DNA from: an uncultured Clostridia bacterium
Lineage (GTDB): Bacteria; Bacillota; Clostridia; Christensenellales; Borkfalkiaceae
Direction of reading: 5' to 3'
Assembly: GCA_947627765.1 (NCBI GenBank)
Contig: CANQXA010000004.1
Span: forward strand, 1 to 64,000
DNA length: 64,000 bases
Below are positions 27,436-37,071 of this stretch, one piece after another (position 1 is the stretch's first letter; each line of letters starts with the position of its first letter). The position numbers were made by a program, and so were the translations under genes. Below the pieces are notes generated by a model. That model had not been told where the DNA came from. It saw nothing but the letters and a program-made list of their open reading frames with translations, and searched no databases.

Positions 27436-27675
27436 TCAGTCTTCGCGCTCTTTGATCTCGACGTTGTACTTCTTGGAATCGCGGGGAGTGGCGGCGCGGA
27501 CGAGCGTCCGCAGGGCCTTTGCGATCTTGCCCTGTTTGCCGATGACCTTCCCCATATCGGCGTCCGCGAGAAGTACGGTCACGTTGATCTCCTCTTCGGT
27601 CTCTTCCACCTCGTAGGAGATCTTGTCCTTCTCCTCGGCGAACTGTTCGACGATATACTTGATCAGTTCCAACAT
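27436..27675 (-). CDS. khpA: KH-domain RNA-binding protein KhpA
   Basis: MLELIKYIVEQFAEEKDKISYEVEETEEEINVTVLLADADMGKVIGKQGKIAKALRTLVRAAT; GKQG KH signature, adjacent to rpsP. Confidence 0.92.
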   Translation of the reverse strand: MLELIKYIVEQFAEEKDKISYEVEETEEEINVTVLLADADMGKVIGKQGKIAKALRTLVRAATPRDSKKYNVEIKERED

Positions 27676-27750
27676 AAAATTTCCTCCGAAACCCGATTCT
27701 TCCCAATGAGAGGAAACCATGCCCTTCGGACATGGATATGCCGTTTTCCC

Positions 27751-28044
27751 TTACTTCTTCTTTTTCTTGCCCTTGGTCTTGGCGGGAGAGAGCTTTTCGC
27801 TCTTCTCGAGCGCGCCCGCTTTGACGAGCAGGCTCTTCACCGTCTCGGTCGGCTGGACGCCCTTTGCGAGCCAATCCTTCGCCTTTTCCACATCGATCTC
27901 GAGCGTGACGGGCGTCGATTTGGGATCGTAGTAACCGATCTTTTCGATGTACTCGCCCGTTGCGGCTTTGCGCGCGTCAACGACGACGATGCGGTAGACG
28001 GGGGACTTCTTGTCACCCATTCTCACCAATCTCATTTTTACCAT
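27751..28044 (-). CDS. rpsP: 30S ribosomal protein S16
   Basis: [41 protein letters not shown]. Confidence 0.97.
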   Translation of the reverse strand: MVKMRLVRMGDKKSPVYRIVVVDARKAATGEYIEKIGYYDPKSTPVTLEIDVEKAKDWLAKGVQPTETVKSLLVKAGALEKSEKLSPAKTKGKKKKK

Positions 28045-28113
28045 GGTTATATCCTCCGGATTTTGTTTTTCGATATCGGTCGGGGCTTCCGCCCCCTTTC
28101 AAACTGCTTTTCT

Positions 28114-29424
28114 TCAAAACAGCCTGCGCTTGCCGCTCTTCATTTGCTTCATGAGGAGCTTGCTCTGCTCGAACTGTTTGAGAAGCTGGTTGATGTCCTG
28201 CACCGTCGTCCCTGAGCCGAGCGCGATCCTGCGCTTGCGGGAGGCGTTGATGATCTGCGGATTATCCCGCTCCTTGGGCGTCATCGAGAGGATGATGGCG
28301 CGGATCCGCTCCACCCGCTTCTCGTCGAAGTCCCCCTCTTTCAGTTTGAGCTTGCCCATCCCGGGTAGCATACTCATGAGCGCGCCCGCGCCGCCCATCT
28401 TTTTCAACGTCTCGAACTGCGTGAGATAATCGGTCAGCGTGAAGGAATTTTCGCGCATTTTGCGCTCCATCTCCTTCGCCTGCTGTTCGGTGACCGCCTC
28501 CTGCGCCTTCTCGATGAGCGAAAGCACGTCGCCCATGCCCAAGATACGGCTCGCCATACGGTCGGGATAGAAGGGTTCGAGATCGCCGATCTTCTCCCCC
28601 ACGCCGATGAATTTGATGGGCTTCCCCGTGACCGCTTTGATGGAGAGACAGGCGCCGCCGCGGGTATCGCCGTCGAGCTTGGTGAGGATCACGCCTGTCA
28701 CGTTCAGCCGTGCGTTGAAGGTCTCCGCGACGTTGACGGCGTCCTGCCCCGTCATGGCGTCTACCGTGAGAAGAATCTCGGTGACGTTCACCGCCTTGGT
28801 GATATTTTCGAGCTCCTGCATCAGCCTGTCGTCGATGTGAAGACGCCCCGCCGTATCGATAACGACGGTGTCGTACCCCATTTTGAGCGCATAGGCGACG
28901 GCTTCCTGCGCCGTCTTGACGGGATCCTGCGTCCCCCGTTCGAAGACTTCCGCACCCGCCTTGCCGCCCACGACTTTGAGCTGGTCGATCGCCGCGGGAC
29001 GGTAGATGTCGCAGGCAACGAGCAGAGGCCGCTTGCCCTGCTTTTTGAGCTGGACGGCGAGCTTGGCGCACATCGTCGTCTTGCCCGCGCCCTGCAAACC
29101 GCACATCATGATGACTGTGGGCGGCTTGGGGGAGACTTCGAGCTTGGCGTTTCCCGGCCCCATCAGCGCGATGAGTTCCTCGTTGACGATCTTGATGACC
29201 TGCTGGGCGGGATTGAGGCTCTGAAGCACCTGCTGACCCACCGCCTTCTCGGAGACTTCGGCGATGAAGTTCTTCGCGACTTTGAGGTTGACGTCCGCCT
29301 CCAAGAGCGCGATGCGGACCTCGCGCATCGCCGAGCGGATCTCGAGCTCGGTGAGCTTGCCGCGCTTCGTCAGCTTGGAAAAGATGTGGTTGAGACGCTC
29401 GGAAAGCGATTCAAACAGCGCCAT
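28114..29424 (-). CDS. ffh: signal recognition particle protein Ffh
   Basis: MALFESLSERLNHIFSKL...CGLQGAGKTTMCAKLA...DTAGRLHIDD...TKLDGDTRGGACLS; M domain present. Confidence 0.97.
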   Translation of the reverse strand: MALFESLSERLNHIFSKLTKRGKLTELEIRSAMREVRIALLEADVNLKVAKNFIAEVSEKAVGQQVLQSLNPAQQVIKIVNEELIALMGPGNAKLEVSPKPPTVIMMCGLQGAGKTTMCAKLAVQLKKQGKRPLLVACDIYRPAAIDQLKVVGGKAGAEVFERGTQDPVKTAQEAVAYALKMGYDTVVIDTAGRLHIDDRLMQELENITKAVNVTEILLTVDAMTGQDAVNVAETFNARLNVTGVILTKLDGDTRGGACLSIKAVTGKPIKFIGVGEKIGDLEPFYPDRMASRILGMGDVLSLIEKAQEAVTEQQAKEMERKMRENSFTLTDYLTQFETLKKMGGAGALMSMLPGMGKLKLKEGDFDEKRVERIRAIILSMTPKERDNPQIINASRKRRIALGSGTTVQDINQLLKQFEQSKLLMKQMKSGKRRLF

Positions 29425-29445
29425 TGTTTCCTCCGTTACGGGATT

Positions 29446-29766
29446 TCACGCGTTCTCCGGCGATACCATGTCCGCGATCGCCGCGATTTCTTCCGAAAAC
29501 TCGGGGTGCCGCAGGGCAAACCCTTCGAGCGCCGCCTTCGCCCCTTCCGTACGGCGGACAAAGGCAAGTTTGTCTTCGTAGAAGTCGAACAGTTGTCTGC
29601 TCGTTTTGAGGGAGTCCGATACGGCTTGCTTCGAAATCCCCTTCTCTTCGGCGATCTCGGAAAGCGTGAGGTCGTATAGATAATAGAGCTTGCAGATCTC
29701 CCGCTGGGCGGCGGTGAGGAGGGCGCCGTATGCGTCGTATTTTTGCAAATAACCGAGGTCCTTCAC
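29446..29766 (-). CDS. ylxM: YlxM/p13-family putative HTH protein
   Basis: YGALLTAAQREICKLYYLYDLTLSEIAEEKGISKQAVSDSLKTSRQLFDFYEDKL; adjacent to ffh. Confidence 0.92.
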   Translation of the reverse strand: MKDLGYLQKYDAYGALLTAAQREICKLYYLYDLTLSEIAEEKGISKQAVSDSLKTSRQLFDFYEDKLAFVRRTEGAKAALEGFALRHPEFSEEIAAIADMVSPENA

Positions 29767-29824
29767 GGCAGCCTCCCGTCAAGGAAGTTCGCTTGACGGT
29801 CTCCATTATAACAAGAAAAAAATA

Positions 29825-29862
29825 CCCTGTCAAGCATTTTCGCTTGACAGGGCGATTTTTTT
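29825..29862. terminator. bidirectional terminator hairpin whose arm carries a -35 element
   Basis: CCCTGTCAAGC-ATTTTC-GCTTGACAGGG; minus strand reads TTGACA-N17-TATAAT toward ylxM. Confidence 0.8.
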
Positions 29863-30365
29863 CAGACATAGATGAGGACGAGGATGAGGTAGCAGGCGAA
29901 ATTCAAAACCGCAAAGATCCCCGCGGGGACGAGCGCGATCCAATGCCGCCGCAAGATGATGAAGAGCACGGCCGCGGCGCCCGGGAACACGGCGAAGAAG
30001 AGGAACACCGCAAAGTTGATGTAGGAGCAGAAATAGAAGATCCACGCGGCGTAGTAGAGCAGGATCGCGAGGACCCCGAACAAAAAGCACGCCGAGTCGA
30101 AGCGCGGCTTTTTGCGCTCCCCGCGCAGGAAGAAGGATAAAAGCGCGAGCGCCAGCATGAGAAACACGAAGGCGGCGATGTAGAGATCGAGCGCACGCCC
30201 GTTGCGGCGGAGCGGATCGTTGGCGGGGGAATAGCACCACCAGATCAGGTTGGGGAGGACGAAGATCCCGAGCAGTCCGAGCGCCCAAAAGTCGGCGCCG
30301 ATGCCGAATTCCCCGAAAAAGCGGCAGCATTTCTCGCCGAATGTCAGTTTCCGTTTCTGTTTCAT
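29862..30365 (-). CDS. multi-pass membrane protein of unknown function
   Basis: 167 aa, several hydrophobic segments, good upstream context. Confidence 0.65.
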   Translation of the reverse strand: MKQKRKLTFGEKCCRFFGEFGIGADFWALGLLGIFVLPNLIWWCYSPANDPLRRNGRALDLYIAAFVFLMLALALLSFFLRGERKKPRFDSACFLFGVLAILLYYAAWIFYFCSYINFAVFLFFAVFPGAAAVLFIILRRHWIALVPAGIFAVLNFACYLILVLIYV

Positions 30366-30385
30366 ATCAAACCTCTTTCCCGTTA

Positions 30386-31282
30386 TTAAAAGAATCCCTC
30401 GACGAACTGTTCCGCGTCGAACTCCTCGAGGTCGTCGATCTTCTCGCCGACGCCGACAAAGACGACGGGGATCTTCAGCTCGCCGCAGAGGGAGAAGACA
30501 AAGCCGCCCTTCGCGGTGCCGTCCAGCTTGGTGAGGACGATGCCGTCCAAAGAGACAGCTTGGCGGAAGAGCCGCGCCTGCGAATACGCGTTCTGCCCGG
30601 TGGTCGCGTCGAGCACCAAAAACTTATAGAAGTGCGCCTCGGGGTACTCCCGCTTTACGACGCGGTCCATCTTGCCGAGCTCGTTCATGAGGTTCTCCTT
30701 CACATGGAGACGCCCCGCGGTATCGATCAAAAGGACGTCGGTCCCCCGCGCCTTTGCCGAGGAGACGGCGTCATAGACGACCGCGGAGGGATCGCTCCCC
30801 TCTTCGTGCTTGACGAGCCGCACCTTCGCGCGGTCCGCCCAGACGGAGAGCTGGTCGATCGCCGCCGCCCGAAAGGTATCTGCCGCCGCGACCGTCACGC
30901 TCTTCTTCTTTTGAAGGAACCAACTCGCGACTTTGCCGACCGTCGTCGTCTTCCCGACGCCGTTCACGCCCACGAGCATGATCACGCACGGATACTTGAT
31001 CTCGGGCATGGGTGCCTCGTTTAAGGTGTCCTCCAAAATATCTTTGAGAAGATCGGTGACGAACTGCTCGTCTTTGAGCTTGCTCTCGATCGCCTCTTCC
31101 TTGACCGCGCCGACGACTTCATCCGCCGTCTTCACCGAGACGTCCGAAGAGATGAGGATCTCCTCGAGCTCCTCATAGAAGGCGTCGCCGATCTTATTTT
31201 TCAGAAAGAGCTGGCGAAGTTTTGTGGAGACGTTGGCTTTGGTCTTTTTTAGCGCGTCTCTGATTTTTCCGAAAAAACTCAT
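30386..31282 (-). CDS. ftsY: signal recognition particle receptor FtsY
   Basis: VGVNGVGKTTTVGKVASWFLQKKKSVTVAAADTFRAAAIDQL...DTAGRLHVKENLMNEL...TKLDGTAKGGFVFSL. Confidence 0.97.
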   Translation of the reverse strand: MSFFGKIRDALKKTKANVSTKLRQLFLKNKIGDAFYEELEEILISSDVSVKTADEVVGAVKEEAIESKLKDEQFVTDLLKDILEDTLNEAPMPEIKYPCVIMLVGVNGVGKTTTVGKVASWFLQKKKSVTVAAADTFRAAAIDQLSVWADRAKVRLVKHEEGSDPSAVVYDAVSSAKARGTDVLLIDTAGRLHVKENLMNELGKMDRVVKREYPEAHFYKFLVLDATTGQNAYSQARLFRQAVSLDGIVLTKLDGTAKGGFVFSLCGELKIPVVFVGVGEKIDDLEEFDAEQFVEGFF

Positions 31283-31319
31283 AAGGCTTTATTCACAAAA
31301 TTCTTTCTTATTCAGAAGC

Positions 31320-31590
31320 TCCCTGCGGGAGGCAAAATGCGGGCAAAGAATTTTCGTGAGGGGTCTATTTCGACATCTCACGGCATTTCGCCCCGTGCGA
31401 GGCTTCGCCTCCTACGTCATTTCGAGCGGAGCGCGAAGCGCGGAGTCGAGAAATCTCATCTAAAATAAGGTAGAGATGTCTCGACAAGCTTGACATGACG
31501 GATAGGAGAAAGCTCGACATGACAAAAAGGAGCGCTCGACATGACGGTAGGAGAAAGCTCAACATGGCGAAAGATAGCGCCCCTGCCGCC
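31320..31590. repeat. cluster of dispersed palindromic repeats between smc and ftsY
   Basis: TCATTTCGAGCGGAGCGCGAAGCGCGGAGTCGAGAAATCTC followed by several ~21-25 bp units of (AAGCTTGACATGAC.../GCTCGACATGAC...GGAGAAAGCTC...); left end resembles the 6.2-7.0 kb array unit start. Confidence 0.8.
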
Positions 31591-31640
31591 GCAACGGGTA
31601 GGGGGGTGGGAAGTCCCCCGTCTGCCGTTGCGTACCGTGA

Positions 31641-34600
31641 TTATGCGATGACCGTGTCGCCGCCGAGACGGGATTCCACTTCGGAGAGCTTCACCGAGAC
31701 GATCTTGGAGACGCCCTTCTCCTCCATGGTCACACCGAAGAGGGTGTCCGCCTGCGTCATGGTGGGCTTTCTGTGCGTAATGACGATGAACTGCGTATCG
31801 CGCGAGAACTTTTTGAGGTACTTGGCAAAGCGGTCTACATTCGCCTCGTCGAGCGCCGCCTCGATCTCGTCGAGAATACAGAAGGGCATGGGATGGGTCT
31901 TCAAAATCGCAAAGAGGATCGCGATCGCCGTGAACGCCTGCTCGCCGCCCGAGAGAAGGGAGATCTTCGTGAGTTTTTTGCCGGGCGGGCACGCCACGAT
32001 CTCGACGCCCGCCTCAAGGGGATCGTCGCAATCGGTATAGTCGAGTTGCATCTCCGCTCTCCCGCCGCCGAAAAGTTCCTTGAAGATCTGCGTGAAGTTG
32101 GCGTTGATTTGGTTGAACCCGTCGTCGAACTTCTTCTGCATCTGCTCGCGGAGGTCGTTGAGGACGCCCGTCAAATCGGCGATGCCCTTGTCGAGGTCCT
32201 CCTTCTGCGTCTGCATATCGGTATAGCGGGCGAGGAGATTGTTGTAATCCTCCTCCGCGTTTTGGTTGACGGCGCCGAGCGCGGCGATCTTATGGCGGAG
32301 GGAGTTGATGTTGGTGTTGGACTGCGAGAAATCGTAGTTGGGATCGCGGAACGACTGCGCGCTCTCGTAATCGAGCCCATAGAGTTCTTCGAGACGGAGC
32401 TTCATGTTCTCGAGGGTGGTCTGCGCCTTGGAGATCTCGATCTCCGCCGCGTGCCGCTCTTCGCTCTTCGCCGTCTGGTCGGAGAACAGGGTGCTCTTCT
32501 CGTCGGCGAGCTGTTTTTGACGTTCGGAGAGGACGCGTTTCTCCTCCTCCGCCGTCTTCAACGCCTCGCGAAGACCCGCAACCGTCTTGCGCTCCTCTTC
32601 GGTGAGCGCCATGTGCTCGGCCTCCTGCTTATAGCGGACGACGGTCCGCTCGAGGTCGAGGACGAGCGCGCGGTTCTGCTCGATCCTGCGGAGCAGGTCT
32701 TCCTTCTCCGCCATGAGACGGGTGATGTTGTCCTGCGCGGCGGATCTTCCCGTGGTGACCGTTGCGCTCTCGACGCGGAGCTCGTGCAGACGGTTGGAGA
32801 GGGCGTCGCGCTCCTCTTTGAGCTTCTCGATCTGCTTCTCGCGCTCATGGGATTCCGTGGCGGCTTCCGCGCGGATCTTGTTGAGCAAGTCTTCGTTTTC
32901 GACGGAAGAGAGCACAGCGCCTTCGAGGTCGCTCACGGTACGGGTAAGACGTTCGAGCAACGCGGTGTATTCTTCCGCGTCCGCCTGCGCCGACCCTACC
33001 AAGCCCGCGATCGCGATCTCTTTTTGGCAGACGGCGGCATAGTTCGCCGTCTCCTCCTGTACTCTCGTGCGGAACTGCTCGTAGCGGTCCTTTGCCTCTT
33101 TGAGCTCGGCACTGCACTCGGCGAGCGCCTTTTTGAGACGCTCGAGAAGGGTCTGCTTCTTGGAAATATTGTCTTCGCATTCCTTGATGTTGCGCTCGCC
33201 CGCGAGGAGATTACCGCTGTCCTTCCTGCGCGAACCGCCCGTCATGGCGCCGCTTGTCGCGATGTTGTCGCCGTCGAGGGTGACGATACGGAAGATGCGG
33301 GGGAACTTCTTGGAGATACGGGTCGCGTTGGCGATGTTGTCGCAGATCAAGGTGTTGCCGAGAAGATTCTTGATGACGTTCGCGTAGTAGGGATGGTATT
33401 CCACGAGCTTATCGGCGAGCCCGAGTGCGCCCTCTTCGCGGAGCGCGAGCTCCACCTCGCGGGAATCGGGGCGGGGACGCATCCCGTCTACGGGCAGGAA
33501 TGTGACGATGCCGCCGCCCGTGCGTTTGAGATATTCGATGAGCCAGCGGGCGTCGTCCTGCGTGGCGGTGACGAGATTCTGCATCGCACCGCCGAACGCC
33601 GTTTCGATCGCGGTCTCATACTTCTTTTCGGTCGTGACGAGGTCGGCAATGGCGCCCTTGACGCGCTTCCCGACTTCGGGATTCTGCCTCGCCTCGAGCT
33701 GGAGGCGGCGCACCGAGTCGCGGTAGCCGTCGAAGCGGTTTTTGAGCCCTATGTACATTTCGAGGTTGTTTTGGAGATTGGAGATCGCGGTGTTGCATTC
33801 CGCGATGTCCTCGTTGATCCGCTTTTCGGAGCGGGTGAGGTCCTCGATGTCCGCCTGAAGGTCTTGCTCCTCGGAGGACGTCTTCGCGAGCGCGCTCTCG
33901 AGCTCCGCCTTTTCCTTGCGGCACTCCTCGAGCTGGCGTCCGAATTCCGTCTTCCGCGCCTCCGCCTTTTCGATCGCCTGACGGGTCTCCTCGACGCGGT
34001 CCTGCGCGGCTTCGCGCTTGGCGGAAAGACTTCCCACGTTTGCGCGTACGTCGGCAAGGTTCTCCACCGAAGAGAGTTCGCTCGCCCGCTGTTCGGCGCT
34101 GATCTTCTCATAGAGCATGACGCGGGCGTCCGCCTCGGAGAGTTTGCGGATGAGCTCCTTGCACTCCTCTTCGATGTCGGCGGCGCGCTTGCCGCTCCCC
34201 TCCGCCGTCTCCGTACCGCTTTGGACCAAGGCGTCGATCTCCTCGGTGCGGCGCACGGAGGCGTCGATGTCGCGGTTGGCCTGCTCGAGCTGGACGCGGC
34301 AGGAACGGATCCTCTCGGTCATGACGTTGCTCTCGCCCGTCTTGCGCTCGATATTGACTTCGAATTCGCGGAGCTGTTCGTTGATCCTGCGCAGACGGTC
34401 GTCCTCCTCGGCGATACGGAGCCTGCCCGCCGTCTCCTCCGCGTCTACGACGGAGAGCCGCGTATCGATGCGGGAAAGTTCGGCGTCCGCCGTTGCGATG
34501 CGCGCCTGGTAGCGCTCGGTCTCCTGCGCGAAACCGTCGCTGCGGATGAGGTAGGCGTTGACCTCCTCGTATTTCAGCTGTTCCGAAAATTCGCGGTACT

Positions 34601-35240
34601 TCTTCGCCGTCTCCGCCTGCTTCTCGAGGGGACGGAGCTGCGTTTCCGCCTCGTCGATCCTCTGCACGAAGACGGAGAGATTTTCCCGCGCGCTCGAGAG
34701 CTTGCGCTCGACTTCAGCCTTTTGCGACTTGAAGCGGATGACGCCCGTAGCCTCCTCGAAGATCGAACGGCGGTCTTCGGGCTTGGAGTTCATGATCTGC
34801 GCGACCTTGCCCTGCCCGATGATGGAATATCCCTCCTTGCCGATGCCCACGCCGTGGAGGAGGGTGACGATGTCTTTCAGACGGCAGACCTGACGGTTGA
34901 GCAGGTACTCGCTGTCGCCCGAGCGGTAGAGGCGGCGGGTCATTTCGACTTCGTCGTAATCGATATCGAAGATCTTCTGCGAGTTGTCGAAGACAAGGGT
35001 CACTTCGCAGAAGGAGAGTTGGCGGCGCGTCTCGGTGCCGCCGAAAATGACGTCCTGCATATTGGAGCCGCGCAGGTTCTTCGCCGACTGCTCGCCGAGC
35101 ACCCAGCGCACGGCGTCCGCGACGTTGGATTTTCCGCACCCGTTGGGGCCGACAATGCAGGTCACGCCGTCGTCGAATTTGATCGAGGTCTTGTCCGCAA
35201 ACGATTTGAAACCGAAAAGTCTTACTTCTTTGAAATTCAC
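31641..35240 (-). CDS. smc: chromosome segregation protein SMC
   Basis: MNFKEVRLFGFKSFADKTSIKFDDGVTCIVGPNGCGKSNVADAVRWVLGEQSAKNLRG...LSGGEQAFTAIAILFAILKTHPMPFCILDEIEAALDEANV. Confidence 0.97.
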   Translation of the reverse strand: MNFKEVRLFGFKSFADKTSIKFDDGVTCIVGPNGCGKSNVADAVRWVLGEQSAKNLRGSNMQDVIFGGTETRRQLSFCEVTLVFDNSQKIFDIDYDEVEMTRRLYRSGDSEYLLNRQVCRLKDIVTLLHGVGIGKEGYSIIGQGKVAQIMNSKPEDRRSIFEEATGVIRFKSQKAEVERKLSSARENLSVFVQRIDEAETQLRPLEKQAETAKKYREFSEQLKYEEVNAYLIRSDGFAQETERYQARIATADAELSRIDTRLSVVDAEETAGRLRIAEEDDRLRRINEQLREFEVNIERKTGESNVMTERIRSCRVQLEQANRDIDASVRRTEEIDALVQSGTETAEGSGKRAADIEEECKELIRKLSEADARVMLYEKISAEQRASELSSVENLADVRANVGSLSAKREAAQDRVEETRQAIEKAEARKTEFGRQLEECRKEKAELESALAKTSSEEQDLQADIEDLTRSEKRINEDIAECNTAISNLQNNLEMYIGLKNRFDGYRDSVRRLQLEARQNPEVGKRVKGAIADLVTTEKKYETAIETAFGGAMQNLVTATQDDARWLIEYLKRTGGGIVTFLPVDGMRPRPDSREVELALREEGALGLADKLVEYHPYYANVIKNLLGNTLICDNIANATRISKKFPRIFRIVTLDGDNIATSGAMTGGSRRKDSGNLLAGERNIKECEDNISKKQTLLERLKKALAECSAELKEAKDRYEQFRTRVQEETANYAAVCQKEIAIAGLVGSAQADAEEYTALLERLTRTVSDLEGAVLSSVENEDLLNKIRAEAATESHEREKQIEKLKEERDALSNRLHELRVESATVTTGRSAAQDNITRLMAEKEDLLRRIEQNRALVLDLERTVVRYKQEAEHMALTEEERKTVAGLREALKTAEEEKRVLSERQKQLADEKSTLFSDQTAKSEERHAAEIEISKAQTTLENMKLRLEELYGLDYESAQSFRDPNYDFSQSNTNINSLRHKIAALGAVNQNAEEDYNNLLARYTDMQTQKEDLDKGIADLTGVLNDLREQMQKKFDDGFNQINANFTQIFKELFGGGRAEMQLDYTDCDDPLEAGVEIVACPPGKKLTKISLLSGGEQAFTAIAILFAILKTHPMPFCILDEIEAALDEANVDRFAKYLKKFSRDTQFIVITHRKPTMTQADTLFGVTMEEKGVSKIVSVKLSEVESRLGGDTVIA

Positions 35241-35881
35241 GCTGTTCCGTCCTTCCTTAATTTCTCATAGAGCTCTCTCGCGGCGGCTGTTTCCGCCGCC
35301 TTTTTACTGCCACCCATGCCCGTAGCCTCCATACCCATTGCGGACACGGTACACTCAAAATGTCCCGCTTCCCCTCGGACATGGTACTCCGGCATTTCCC
35401 GTTGCCGTTCCTGCACGAATTCTTGCAGGAGAGTTTTATAATTTTCGGTCGCGATCACCGAAAGATATTTTTTCAAAAACCGTTTCGCGCAGGGCATCCC
35501 GCCGTCGAGATAGAGCGCGCCGATCGCCGCTTCGAAGAGGTTGGAAGCCGTCTTCCCGCCGATGTTCTCCCCGCTTCCCTCATAGAGCAGGTGGGGCATC
35601 AAGCGGGCGCGCGCCTCCGCCTTTTCGAGCGCGGACCGCGAAACGTATTGCTTTCTCAGTTCCGTCAGCTTCCCCTCGTCGCCCGAAGAGGTACAGATGA
35701 GCATCTCGGTTACGATGAGCTCGAGTACGGCGTCGCCGAGAAATTCCAGCCGCTCGTTGCTCTCCGTCCCGTAGTGGGCGGCGTACGAGGAGTGCGTGAA
35801 CGCCGTCAAGAGCAAACTCCGATCGGAAAACCGATGCCCGAGGATCTCTTCCAGCGCGCCGAAGTCGATCTTGTCAGTCAC
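35237..35881 (-). CDS. rnc: ribonuclease III
   Basis: HSSYAAHYGTESNERLEFLGDAVLELIVTEML...NLFEAAIGALYLDGG; C-terminal dsRBD GMEATGMGGSKKAAETAAARELYEKL. Confidence 0.96.
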   Translation of the reverse strand: MTDKIDFGALEEILGHRFSDRSLLLTAFTHSSYAAHYGTESNERLEFLGDAVLELIVTEMLICTSSGDEGKLTELRKQYVSRSALEKAEARARLMPHLLYEGSGENIGGKTASNLFEAAIGALYLDGGMPCAKRFLKKYLSVIATENYKTLLQEFVQERQREMPEYHVRGEAGHFECTVSAMGMEATGMGGSKKAAETAAARELYEKLRKDGTA

Positions 35882-36914
35882 CCGTCTCTCCCGTCTCCGC
35901 CGCCGCGGAAAATCCCGTGCTCTGCAAGAGGTTCTCGATCCTTCCGACCAGATCGCCGTTGTATGCGTCCGCCGCTTGCAGGACCGCCGCGCTCACGCTC
36001 TTCGCCTTGGAAGCGCCGTGGCACTTGACGACCACTTTCTTGAGCCCGAGGAAGACGGACCCGCCGAGACGCGCATAATCGAGCATGGCGCGGAGATGGC
36101 TGAGCTGTTTGCGCGCAAAGAGATAGGCGATCTTGTCCCCCACCGAGCGGCTGAATTCGTCTTTGAGGACGGCGGAAACGGTCTTCCCGCACCCTTCCAG
36201 CGATTTCAGGGCGACATTGCCCGAAAATCCGTCCGATACGGCGACGTCGATATCGCCGTACATGATGTCTCTCCCCTCGATGTTGCCGACGAAATTGAGC
36301 GGCGTCTCACGGAGAAGTTCAAACGCTTCTTGGTGGAGCGGGTCCCCCTTGTGCTCTTCGGTCCCGTTGGTGAGGAGCCCGACGCGGGGATTTTCGATGC
36401 CGAACGCGGCGGTGGCATAGGCGGAAGCCATGATGCCGAATTGCGCGAGATAGGCGGGCTTACATTCGGCGTTGGCGCCGCAGTCGCAAAGAAGGGTCCT
36501 TCCCCCGCGCACGTTGGGCACGCCGGGGCAGAGCGCGGGGCGAAGCACGCCCTTGATCCGCCCGATGTGCATGATCCCGCCCGTCAGCACGGCGCCCGTG
36601 GAGCCTGCGGAGACGAATCCGCCCACCGAGGCGTCCTCTTTCAGCATTTTCAGCCCGACGACGAGCGAACTGTCCCGCTTGGTGCGCACCGCGCGGGTGG
36701 GGATGTCGTCGTTGGTGATGACTTCCGTGCAGTGGACGATGTCTACGCGGGTCGCGTCGTACTTATATTTCACGAGTTCGTGTGCAACGAGATTCTCGTC
36801 GCCCGTAAACACGACGGAAAACTCCTTGCGTGCGGAGAGCGCTTCGATGGCGCCCTTCACGATCTCCTGCGGGGCGTTGTCGCCCCCCATCGCGTCAACC
36901 ACGATCTTCAACAT
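35874..36914 (-). CDS. plsX: phosphate acyltransferase PlsX
   Basis: MLKIVVDAMGGDNAPQEIVKGAIEAL...GFVSAGSTGAVLTGG...LLCDCGANAECKPAYLAQFGIMASAY...GFSGNVALKSLEG. Confidence 0.97.
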   Translation of the reverse strand: MLKIVVDAMGGDNAPQEIVKGAIEALSARKEFSVVFTGDENLVAHELVKYKYDATRVDIVHCTEVITNDDIPTRAVRTKRDSSLVVGLKMLKEDASVGGFVSAGSTGAVLTGGIMHIGRIKGVLRPALCPGVPNVRGGRTLLCDCGANAECKPAYLAQFGIMASAYATAAFGIENPRVGLLTNGTEEHKGDPLHQEAFELLRETPLNFVGNIEGRDIMYGDIDVAVSDGFSGNVALKSLEGCGKTVSAVLKDEFSRSVGDKIAYLFARKQLSHLRAMLDYARLGGSVFLGLKKVVVKCHGASKAKSVSAAVLQAADAYNGDLVGRIENLLQSTGFSAAAETGETGD

Positions 36915-37020
36915 TTTTGAACCCCTCCCAAATGGAGCCGTACACAGTCATTATAACATTTTTTCTTCCAAAACACAATGACTTGGAAACAATTTTCCGA
37001 AAATTTCTATATCTTGTAGC

Positions 37021-37052
37021 AAAAAAACTCTGCCGTCACGATTTCGGCAGAG
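37021..37052 (-). terminator. intrinsic terminator at the end of the protease/opp block
   Basis: Minus strand CTCTGCCG-AAATCGTGA-CGGCAGAG-TTTTTTT. Confidence 0.88.
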
Positions 37053-37071
37053 CTTTTCGTATCTCGTCAAG

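Noticed and set aside
31773-35270. 1165-aa plus-strand ORF
   Set aside because: Antisense shadow of smc, which is unambiguous.
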